DNA from: Candidatus Woesearchaeota archaeon
GTDB lineage: Archaea > Nanobdellota > Nanobdellia > Woesearchaeales > DSVV01
Assembly (NCBI GenBank): GCA_018303325.1
Contig: JAGVYH010000072.1
Span: 1-58,410 of the forward strand
Length of the DNA stretch: 58,410 nt
Direction of reading: 5' to 3'
In this document: one piece after another, positions 19,961 through 28,078 of the stretch
Numbering within the stretch: position 1 is the stretch's first letter
Layout: every line of letters begins with the position of its first letter
The notes under the pieces: generated by a model
What the model was told of the DNA's origin: nothing
Databases searched by the model: none
What the model saw: only the letters and a program-made list of their open reading frames with translations
Position numbers and translations under genes: made by a program

Positions 19961-20152
19961 GCCAACGTCGCATAATCTGGTATTGCGCCGGCCTTGAGCA
20001 TCAAGGTCAAGCAAGCCGGTTTCCTTCGGGTTACAAGAAAAATCCTCTCCACCATTGCCAACGTCGCATAATCTGGTATTGCGCCGGCCTTGAGCATCAA
20101 GGTCAAGCAAGCCGGTTTCCTTCGGGATACAAGAAAAATCCTCTCCACCATT
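19961..20152 (+). repeat. Two tandem 96-bp units, each a 5' fragment of the adjacent tRNA-Ser plus a spacer
   Basis: GCCAACGTCGCATAATCTGG...GCCGGTTTCCTTCGGG repeats at 19961, 20057 and 20153; first two lack T-arm and 3' acceptor. Confidence 0.92.
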
Positions 20153-20251
20153 GCCAACGTCGCATAATCTGGTATTGCGCCGGCCTTGAGCATCAAGGTC
20201 AAGCAAGCCGGTTTCCTTCGGGATATCCCAGTTCAAATCTGGGCGTTGGCG
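20153..20251 (+). tRNA. tRNA-Ser(TGA) with about 15-nt intron at 37/38
   Basis: Acceptor GCCAACG/CGTTGGC, anticodon arm CCGGC CTTGAG|CATCAAGGTCAAGCA|A GCCGG, long variable arm TCC TTCG GGA, T-arm CCCAG TTCAAAT CTGGG, discriminator G. Confidence 0.88.
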
Positions 20252-20430
20252 TTACGGAGAGGATTTTTTAATTAGTTTATGTTAGTTGGACTCCGAACGT
20301 AGTGAGGATGTCCAACCAGCTGACCTTTTCCCAAGTTTTGCGCACGCAAAAGCTGGTGGTAATCTGTGCGTTGGCGTAATTTATATTTTTTCATTAACAA
20401 TTTAAACAGGTACATTTTCTCATATAATAC

Positions 20431-20820
20431 ATGTCAAAATTTCTAAAATATTCAGCAGGCGGAACCCTTGTTTACTGGATTGAAATCCTTTTAACAGTAA
20501 CAATAACAGAATTAACTAATGTTTGGTTTATGTATGCATTTTTGATTTCTCTTATGATTGGTTTATTTTTGTTATATTTCTATCATAAATATGTTACATT
20601 TGAATGCCATGTCCACAAAGATTATCAGTTTCTTTTATTCTTTTTAGTTACATTATTTATTTATGCAGGATGGTATACTGTAAGTTATTTTGGGCATATA
20701 TACATTTCAACACATTATTTGGCTGTTGTGATCTTGTCAAGCGCCCCATTCAGTTTATTAGGTTATTTTATTAACAAGAACTATATATTCAAAGACAATA
20801 ATCAGCCAGTATGTAAATAA
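20431..20820 (+). CDS. GtrA-like membrane protein
   Basis: KFLKYSAGGTLVYWIEILLT, four TM segments, FINKNYIFKD tail. Confidence 0.8.
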   Translation: MSKFLKYSAGGTLVYWIEILLTVTITELTNVWFMYAFLISLMIGLFLLYFYHKYVTFECHVHKDYQFLLFFLVTLFIYAGWYTVSYFGHIYISTHYLAVVILSSAPFSLLGYFINKNYIFKDNNQPVCK

Positions 20821-20854
20821 TGGCATAAGTAAAAAACAGATTTAATCTTAAAAA

Positions 20855-21337
20855 TTATACTCCTGCCTTTTTATGCACAATTTCTATGAAATCGCCTGCG
20901 AAATAAACCTCTATATCTTTTCTTTTTGTAAATTCATACAATGCTTTACTGTGCTCGTCGCAGACTTTTTTCATGTTGCATTTCGGGCAGATTGTTTCGT
21001 AAACATCATCTTTTCTGAACCAGAATTTGCACGGCACATCAAACAGCCATGTTAATTTTTTTCCAAGCTGCGATGCTTTTGATATATTATACGTTTTTTT
21101 ATGATATTCTTTTTGATTAATAACATGCCCTACTGTGTTGCAATGCTTACAGTGAAACACCTTGCCTTTATGGTGTGTCTGGAATAATTTGATATCTTTG
21201 CCGCATTTTGGGCAGGTATGTTTATGGCCTTCCCATTTCTCGTCCTCAACTTCAACATCATAACAGTTTGGGCATATATGAATTGCCCCAATATTAATCA
21301 TTATTGCGTCGCATTTCTCGCATTTTTTTTCTTTCAT
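20855..21337 (-). CDS. Multi-zinc-ribbon hypothetical protein
   Basis: Several CxxC pairs (CEKCD, CPNC, CPKCG, CKHC, CPKC). Confidence 0.75.
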   Translation of the reverse strand: MKEKKCEKCDAIMINIGAIHICPNCYDVEVEDEKWEGHKHTCPKCGKDIKLFQTHHKGKVFHCKHCNTVGHVINQKEYHKKTYNISKASQLGKKLTWLFDVPCKFWFRKDDVYETICPKCNMKKVCDEHSKALYEFTKRKDIEVYFAGDFIEIVHKKAGV

Positions 21338-21362
21338 GGTCCATCCTTTTTACTACATTTCT

Positions 21363-22856
21363 TTATTTGATCTCAAATCCTGATCTCCATTCATAATCTT
21401 CTTTTGCATAATTTAATCTTTCTTTATTGTCTGAGTATAATGTGAATAATTTTTCGCCTTTTTTAACAAGATCATTTTTGTGCACATAAAGATATACCCC
21501 GGCTCCTTTGTCGTGCGGTGCTCCTGCAATTCTTGCCAGTCTGTTGATCACTTTATTGTCAACATGAATAATCTTTCCGCTTTTATGAGCATTGAATGTA
21601 AAGTTGAATTTACCAATCTTTATTTTTTCAGGATTACCTAATTTTCCGCCCTGTGCATTAATAATTTCTTTGAACTTTGCAAACGCTGCGCCGGATTCAA
21701 GAATGCCTTTTGCATAACTGTAGCCCTCTTTCTTTTTTGCTTTTCCTATCAACTCAAATAGATCTCCAGCAATATGCAGACATTTTCTTTTTAATAAATT
21801 ATGATATTTTTCTTCATGACCATTTTTCAATAAGTATAATACTTCCCGCGCTTCAAGTGCCGGGCCTATACCATTGCCTATTGGCTGCGAGCCGTTTGTA
21901 ATGAACACTTTTACTTTTAAATCTATATCTTTTGCAACTTCCATGAACTTTTTTTTTAATTTTATTGCATCTTTTATATGTTCTATTTTTGCTCCTCTGC
22001 CAACAGGAATATCTATTAGTACATGTGTAGCAGAGACACATTTCTTTTTTGAAAGAATGCTCGCAATCAACTGTCCTGTTGGGTCTAAGCTTAACGGATG
22101 CTCTACCCTGATGATTTTATCGTCGCTTGGAGCAAGATTTAATGCGCCACCCCATGCTAAACAACCATTGGTTTTCTTTACAATCTGTTTTAGTTTTTCT
22201 GCAGAAAATTCTACATTACATAATACTTCTATTGTATCTGCTGTTCCGGCTGCGCTGGTAATAGATCTTGAGCTTGTTTTAGGAACTGTTACTCCAGCTG
22301 CTGCAAGTATAGACACAACTATGGGTGTTGTTCTGTTTCCTGCAACACCGCCAATGCAATGTTTATCTACTACAATACTTTTGTTAAATTTTAGGATTTC
22401 TCCTGTGTTTATCATTGCTTTGGTTAATGCAACTGTTTCTTTATGGCTAAGCTTGTGCATATAACACCCAGAAACAAAATAAGTTATCTCTATTTCATTC
22501 AGCATATCTTCGCTGATATCCTTTATTACCGCAAATATTTCTTCATCATTTAATCTCGCGCCTTTTAATTTTTTTTTAATATATTCTACGCTTTTTGGTT
22601 TTTCTTCAAGACAAACATGAACATGAGCACCTTTTTTTACACCTAAATGTTCAAATGTTTCTGAAAATATGCCTATCTCCCCTCTTTTTACAAGTTCTTC
22701 TGTTGTATCTAATGTTGCTATAACTTGTCTATGATCTCGTTTGATACTTATCCTGTCCAAAGAATAAATATCCATTAAATCTGCATCTTTTTTGTTTAAT
22801 ACAGCTATAAACGGATAGCCAGTATGCATGTCTAGTTTTTTTACTTTGAATTTCAT
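21363..22856 (-). CDS. deoA: AMP phosphorylase (thymidine phosphorylase family)
   Basis: 497 aa; DKHCIGGVAGNRTTPIVVSILAAAGVTVPKTSSRSITSAAGTADTIE. Confidence 0.95.
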   Translation of the reverse strand: MKFKVKKLDMHTGYPFIAVLNKKDADLMDIYSLDRISIKRDHRQVIATLDTTEELVKRGEIGIFSETFEHLGVKKGAHVHVCLEEKPKSVEYIKKKLKGARLNDEEIFAVIKDISEDMLNEIEITYFVSGCYMHKLSHKETVALTKAMINTGEILKFNKSIVVDKHCIGGVAGNRTTPIVVSILAAAGVTVPKTSSRSITSAAGTADTIEVLCNVEFSAEKLKQIVKKTNGCLAWGGALNLAPSDDKIIRVEHPLSLDPTGQLIASILSKKKCVSATHVLIDIPVGRGAKIEHIKDAIKLKKKFMEVAKDIDLKVKVFITNGSQPIGNGIGPALEAREVLYLLKNGHEEKYHNLLKRKCLHIAGDLFELIGKAKKKEGYSYAKGILESGAAFAKFKEIINAQGGKLGNPEKIKIGKFNFTFNAHKSGKIIHVDNKVINRLARIAGAPHDKGAGVYLYVHKNDLVKKGEKLFTLYSDNKERLNYAKEDYEWRSGFEIK

Positions 22857-22931
22857 GTTGTTTGCCTTTTGTTCATTTATTCTAAACTTTTTATCATTAA
22901 CTATTATTTAACACTTATAACAATTATATAA

Positions 22932-24017
22932 TCATATCTCTCCTCTATTATTTTCTCTTTTAATTTTTTTATTTTTGGTTTCATAAAAACTTACTAATTT
23001 TGCTAATACTGAAAGAATTATTGGCCCTAAGATAAATCCACCAATGCCAAAATAAGTGATACCTCCTAAGATTCCTATTAAAATAATCATTGGATGGACG
23101 CTTGCTCTTTCTCCTATAATTTTCGGTTTTAATACTAATTCCATAAGACTAACTAAAATCATACATCCGACCAATAACGAGATGCCTTTTATAATCATAA
23201 TATTTTCAGATGCCATAATGCCGTTAATTATTAAATATAATGACGCTGGAATCCATATTAACGATGAGCCAACAACAGGCAGCAGTGAGAGTATCGCCAT
23301 TATAATCCCTAATATTATTGGATTTGGGATTCCTACAAGATACAATCCTATTCCGCCAACTATACCAACTAACATAGAAACAATAATTTGGCCATAAACA
23401 ATTGCATTTGTTGTATCTTTTATTTGGGTAATCAGCTTCTTATGCTGAAATTCATTTAATGGAAAGTTTTTCTTAATATACCAAATCACCTTTTCTCCTT
23501 CAATAAACAGGAAAAACACCATACAAATCATGATTATAAAATTAAGTATTTTTGATGGCAGGCTCATAAGAAAAACAAAGGACATACTATACAATTTTTT
23601 TCCAATGTCGCCCAACGTTTCAATAATGCTGCTCTTTAAATTGTATTCATCTATAAATCCATTTATTTTTTTGTTTAGTTCACAAAAATAATTACTGCAG
23701 CCTTCATAAAAAAAATCTTCTTTATCAACGCTTAATTTTATATATGAATATGCCTCACCAGACTCTTTAACCAATCCATTAATTAAAAATGTCAAAGGTA
23801 CAATGATTAATATTATTATCAATATTGTGATTATTGCAGATGCAATACTTTTTGATTTAATCTTTTTTTCAATGAATTTATATAATGGATAAAATACAAC
23901 AACTATTACCACTGCGTTTAATACACTTATTATGAAATCCTTAACTATCATATAAGAAAGGAATAATAATGCTGCAGCTAGAATATAAAAGAAATATTTA
24001 CGCGTTTCTAAAACCAT
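22932..24017 (-). CDS. AI-2E transporter family protein
   Basis: Multi-TM; GLYLVGIPNPIILGIIMAILSLLPVVGSSLIWIPA...VLKPKIIGERASVHPMIILIGILGG. Confidence 0.93.
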   Translation of the reverse strand: MVLETRKYFFYILAAALLFLSYMIVKDFIISVLNAVVIVVVFYPLYKFIEKKIKSKSIASAIITILIIILIIVPLTFLINGLVKESGEAYSYIKLSVDKEDFFYEGCSNYFCELNKKINGFIDEYNLKSSIIETLGDIGKKLYSMSFVFLMSLPSKILNFIIMICMVFFLFIEGEKVIWYIKKNFPLNEFQHKKLITQIKDTTNAIVYGQIIVSMLVGIVGGIGLYLVGIPNPIILGIIMAILSLLPVVGSSLIWIPASLYLIINGIMASENIMIIKGISLLVGCMILVSLMELVLKPKIIGERASVHPMIILIGILGGITYFGIGGFILGPIILSVLAKLVSFYETKNKKIKRENNRGEI

Positions 24018-24293
24018 ATTATTCTCCTTTTTATTCTTACATTTATTAGCCTATTCTTAACCTAAAGCTAAACTTATATAAATCTTATTGTTTTCCTTAT
24101 TTATAATCATATGTTATTTAACTGTTTTATGACTACTTTAGAGTAAATAAAACCAAAACATTTAAATAGGAGTAAGTTATTCCCTATATAAGCTTAGAAT
24201 TAAAAGGGTTGATTCTGAATTACTTGAAGGTATAAAATCATATATCTGCATGTATTTTATATTTAAAATTAAACATAATTTGGGGGTTATAAA

Positions 24294-25106
24294 ATGATTA
24301 TTGGAGACAGGTTATTAAATAGGTTAAAAGAATTCGGCTTAAACAGCTATGAAGCTAAGATATGGGTATCTTTGCTTAGCAGAGGTATTTCAAGTGCTGG
24401 TGAGCTAAGCGACATTTCTAGTGTTCCACGATCAAGAGCTTATGATGTTTTGGAAAGTCTTGAAAAGAAAGGCTTTATTGTTATGAAGATTGGCAAACCA
24501 ATAAAATATATTGCAGTAAAACCAATAGAAGTTATTGAAAGAGTCAAGAAAAAAGTTAAACAGGACGCTGAAAATCAGGCACAAATAATTGAAGAGCTTA
24601 AGAAAGACGAAATATTACAAGAATTAGATGTTCTTTATACAAAAGGCGTTGATATTGTTGATCCTTCAGAGCTTAGCGGAGCATTGAGGGACAGATTGAA
24701 TGTTTATCATACAATGAATACAATGATTAACAATGCTCAGAAATCAGTAGAGATTTTAACAACCGAGCAGGGCCTTTTAAGAAAAGCAGATTCATTGAAG
24801 AGATGCCTTGAAAAAGCTGCTAAAAGAGGAGTAAAGGTAAGAATTGCAGCCCCAATTACAAAGAAATCACAGAAGGCAGTTGAAGTTTTAGAAAAATTTG
24901 CAGAGTTAAAGAATGTTTCAACAGTTAAAGCAAGATTCTGCATTGTTGACGGCAAAGAAGTTATTTTCGCATTATTGGATGACCAAAAAGCAGTTCCATC
25001 ATACGATGCTGGAATTTGGGTCACTACAGAATTTTTTGCAGGAGCATTACAAACAATGTTTGACCAAGTTTGGGGAAAACAGTTGACTGTAAAAGTTGAC
25101 AACTGA
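24294..25106 (+). CDS. TrmB-family transcriptional regulator
   Basis: LKEFGLNSYEAKIWVSLLSRG..SAGELSDISSVPRSRAYDVLESLEKKGFI. Confidence 0.92.
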   Translation: MIIGDRLLNRLKEFGLNSYEAKIWVSLLSRGISSAGELSDISSVPRSRAYDVLESLEKKGFIVMKIGKPIKYIAVKPIEVIERVKKKVKQDAENQAQIIEELKKDEILQELDVLYTKGVDIVDPSELSGALRDRLNVYHTMNTMINNAQKSVEILTTEQGLLRKADSLKRCLEKAAKRGVKVRIAAPITKKSQKAVEVLEKFAELKNVSTVKARFCIVDGKEVIFALLDDQKAVPSYDAGIWVTTEFFAGALQTMFDQVWGKQLTVKVDN

Positions 25107-25442
25107 TTTTTTTAATTTAATTTTTTTAATTTATTTAATCAATTTCTTTTATTTTTATTATCTATTTTATTATTTATCTATCCCTTTATTTATTTCTCTA
25201 TTTATCTTTCTTTCTTTCTTTCTTTCCATCTTTCTTGTGACACGTTTCAATTTTTCACCGCAAACCTTCCGCTTTCTCCAAAAGATTTCCGATAATTTTT
25301 TCACGCTTTAAATATTCTTTTCGGTTTTCTCTAAGTTATTAAATTCATTTTCGGAAAATTTGCGGAAATATCGTCGATGGTTATAATAAGAAGTTCTGCT
25401 ATTATAATCTGTATCTTTATTTGTTAATCAATGTGTTAAGAG

Positions 25443-25949
25443 GTGTTTGTCATGGAAATTGGCGATAAGATTGTTCAGGGAAGAGAAGGAAAAATAGATT
25501 TGGCAGTTGAGTACACACTTGCATCAGTTGTTTTAAGTTGTTCTTTTGCATTAACATCCTCAGAACATCCTTATCAGCAAACTTCATTGGAAAATGCAGT
25601 ATCACCATCTGAACCTGTGAACAATTACAAAATTGTCAAGGTGGATTTAGTAACTTTTCTTAAAGCAGCAACTTCAGGTAATAATAAGAATGCAAAGCAG
25701 CCTATACGCTTAATATCTTCATTGAGAGAAGAATATGATTCAGCTTCTTATAATTCTTATATGAATAGTTCTGATATAAACAGTTCTTATTCTGCTGCAG
25801 ACATAGCTCTTAATCCTTTTGTTGTTGCAGCAGCCGGTGTATTAATTTTGAAAGGTATAAGAAGTCTATTTATGTCGCATTCATGGGATAATGCAATCTC
25901 AAGAGCAGTAAGTTATCCTGTAAGGTTTATGGGTCATTTGTATAAATAG
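25443..25949 (+). CDS. Hypothetical protein with hydrophobic segments
   Basis: 168-aa ORF; ADIALNPFVVAAAGVLILKGIRSLF. Confidence 0.6.
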   Translation: MFVMEIGDKIVQGREGKIDLAVEYTLASVVLSCSFALTSSEHPYQQTSLENAVSPSEPVNNYKIVKVDLVTFLKAATSGNNKNAKQPIRLISSLREEYDSASYNSYMNSSDINSSYSAADIALNPFVVAAAGVLILKGIRSLFMSHSWDNAISRAVSYPVRFMGHLYK

Positions 25950-26035
25950 GTGTAAACTAAAAAGACAATGAGATTTATTCGTTTAGAGTATCAAAAATAA
26001 TTAGTTTTTTAGAAAATTACTTCCTTTTAGCATAT

Positions 26036-26599
26036 TTATTCATCAGGTATTGTTCCTTCATTCACTGTTGCTTCCAACATATCTTTTATTGTATCTATTA
26101 CACCAGTATTTATTGGTGTTATCAGCGCATAATTATCATCAGCTGTTCTAAACACCATAAACCCTTTAGAATACAAGCTCACGTCCATGAATCTTCCTTT
26201 TTTTAAGACATTATAATCATGAAATTTTTTAAAATCAAATATAACTGCTCTATTGAGAATATGTGGTGTATTGACACAGATACATTTGTCGTCTAAATTT
26301 TTAAATACTGTCTGAATGTCTTCATGGATTTCTTCTCTAACAAAATAATAATCTGTCCAATCATCATATTTAAACAGAAGTTCTTCGTCTTTGGCATAAC
26401 TTTTTCTTCTGTCAATAATTCTTGCACCAGGCATTACATAATCAGCAGGTAAAGCATCTTCATATAATTTATCACTTGTTTTGTAAGGTCTTGCTTCTAC
26501 CTCAGAAACCAAAAAATCTATCCCTTTTTCGGAAATTTTGGGAGTAAACAGCGAAAGAATTCCGACACCACTAGCAATTAATAGTTGTCGACAAGTCAT
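26036..26599 (-). CDS. Hypothetical, possibly exported protein
   Basis: 187-aa ORF with hydrophobic N-terminus. Confidence 0.6.
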   Translation of the reverse strand: MTCRQLLIASGVGILSLFTPKISEKGIDFLVSEVEARPYKTSDKLYEDALPADYVMPGARIIDRRKSYAKDEELLFKYDDWTDYYFVREEIHEDIQTVFKNLDDKCICVNTPHILNRAVIFDFKKFHDYNVLKKGRFMDVSLYSKGFMVFRTADDNYALITPINTGVIDTIKDMLEATVNEGTIPDE

Positions 26600-26701
26600 A
26601 ACTTCTTTAGAAACAATTTAAGTATAAATATTTAATGGAACTATTGCTTTAAGATAAAATTTACTATTTATTTTGATTGTTTTTTATTCCATACTCTTTT
26701 T

Positions 26702-26750
26702 CGCTCCCAACACGTTTGTGGGACGCAGTCCCCCGTTACATGAAAAGTTT
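26702..26750 (+). repeat. H1 repeat copy 6
   Basis: CGCTCCCAACACGTTTGTGGGACGCAGTCCCCCGTTACATGAAAAG. Confidence 0.8.
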
Positions 26751-26810
26751 AAGTTTTTTCGAAGAGTTTTATCAGAAAATAAAATTCGTAAACCTAAACC
26801 AATAAATAAA

Positions 26811-26845
26811 TTCATGAGACGGGTGGCTTCGCCCTAGAACTAAAC
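26811..26845 (-). repeat. H1 repeat copy 7, partial and diverged
   Basis: Reverse complement GTTTAGTTCTAGGGCGAAGCCACCCGTCTCATGAA. Confidence 0.5.
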
Positions 26846-26853
26846 AAAGGAAT

Positions 26854-27879
26854 TCATCTTTTTCCAATAACATCGCTGATTGGTTTCCTTAAATTAATTG
26901 TTTCAATTACTTTCGCAACAAGCGGCGCAATACTTACTTCTTTGTACCATGGATAAATTTCAAAGAACTTCTCGTTGTGGTAGACAGTATCTGTGCCTAA
27001 AACCAAAGTTAACATCTTTTTTTCATACAACTCATGGAATCTGTCAATGCATTTTCCGTTCATCATGGCAAATGATGTGGCAACCATAATATTCTTTGCG
27101 CCGTTTTTCTTAAGCTCATTAATGACGCCGTTCATTGTTCCGCCAGTGTCAATTATGTCGTCAACAATCAATACATTTTTATTTTTGACATCTCCTATTA
27201 ATGCCACGTTTTCAATAACATTCGCTTTTCTGTAATCTCTTTCCTTGTTGACCAATGCAAGACCGGCATTCAGCATTCGTGCATAATATTTTGCTCTTGC
27301 AGCGCCGCCCATGTCTGGACTCACGACTACAAGATCATCAAGAAGCTGCAGATGATTATCTTTTATGTAATCCAATATTGTGTTTGCCCCAAACAGATTA
27401 ATAAAATCAGTTGTTCGAAAAAAACCAGTTATTGCATCTGAATGCACATCCATTGTGATGATGGAATTTATACTCAAATGTTCGAGAAGATTTGCGATCA
27501 AACTTGCTGTTATTGGCTCTCTTGCTTTTTTCTTTTCCTGTCTGGCGTATGGATAAGGAAGAACAACCAAATTGACAAATGCAGCGCCTGCTCTTCTCGC
27601 TGCATCAATCGCACAAAACATCGCAATTAGCCTGTCATTTATTGATTTTGGGTGATGGGGATTTTCCATGCACTGCACGACATAAACATCATCTCCCCTT
27701 ACAGAATCTTGTATAACTACCTTTATTTCGCCGTTTGCAAATGTTTCTTCTTTTGTTTCAACAATTCTAATCTCATTATTTAATTTAAGATTCTTTAGCT
27801 CATTGAATATCTTATCTCCAAAATAGGTTCCAGCTTCGCAAGAAATAACAGTTAGTCTGCCTCGTGTTATGCAATCCAT
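26854..27879 (-). CDS. prs: Ribose-phosphate pyrophosphokinase
   Basis: NGEIKVVIQDSVRGDDVYVVQ, VVLPYPYARQ, VLIVDDIIDTGGTM. Confidence 0.95.
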   Translation of the reverse strand: MDCITRGRLTVISCEAGTYFGDKIFNELKNLKLNNEIRIVETKEETFANGEIKVVIQDSVRGDDVYVVQCMENPHHPKSINDRLIAMFCAIDAARRAGAAFVNLVVLPYPYARQEKKKAREPITASLIANLLEHLSINSIITMDVHSDAITGFFRTTDFINLFGANTILDYIKDNHLQLLDDLVVVSPDMGGAARAKYYARMLNAGLALVNKERDYRKANVIENVALIGDVKNKNVLIVDDIIDTGGTMNGVINELKKNGAKNIMVATSFAMMNGKCIDRFHELYEKKMLTLVLGTDTVYHNEKFFEIYPWYKEVSIAPLVAKVIETINLRKPISDVIGKR

Positions 27880-27919
27880 AAACTAAAGAATAGATGTATA
27901 ATTTATAAAATTTTTGATT

Positions 27920-28072
27920 GCTCAAATTGGGTTCAAACCCCTTTAGCTCTGCTACGATGTCAATACCCAATTTGAGGCTTAAATGCTCAAAAATCAACAG
28001 ATTTTTGGCACATCAGAAATCTTTGATTTCTGAGTGAAACCCCACAGCTCTGCTGTGAATGGGTTTTTTATT
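27920..28072. repeat. Hairpin cluster including repeat family H2
   Basis: CAAATTGGGT..ACCCAATTTG, CAAAAATC..GATTTTTG, CAGAAATC..GATTTCTG, AAACCCCACAGCTCTGCTGTGAATGGGTTT. Confidence 0.8.
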
Positions 28073-28078
28073 GAATAA

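Noticed and set aside
19901-20236. Minus-strand ORF with three protein repeats (IPKETGLLDLDAQGRRNTRLCDVGNGGEDFSC)
   Set aside because: It is the antisense of the tRNA-Ser fragment repeats; repetition comes from the tandem DNA, not a coding repeat.
25096-25311. 71-aa plus-strand ORF
   Set aside because: T-rich low-complexity translation immediately after trmB; no start-context or conserved features.
27930-27990. GGGTTCAAACCCC resembling a tRNA T-arm
   Set aside because: No acceptor, D or anticodon arms can be placed around it; better explained by the CAAATTGGGT/ACCCAATTTG hairpin.
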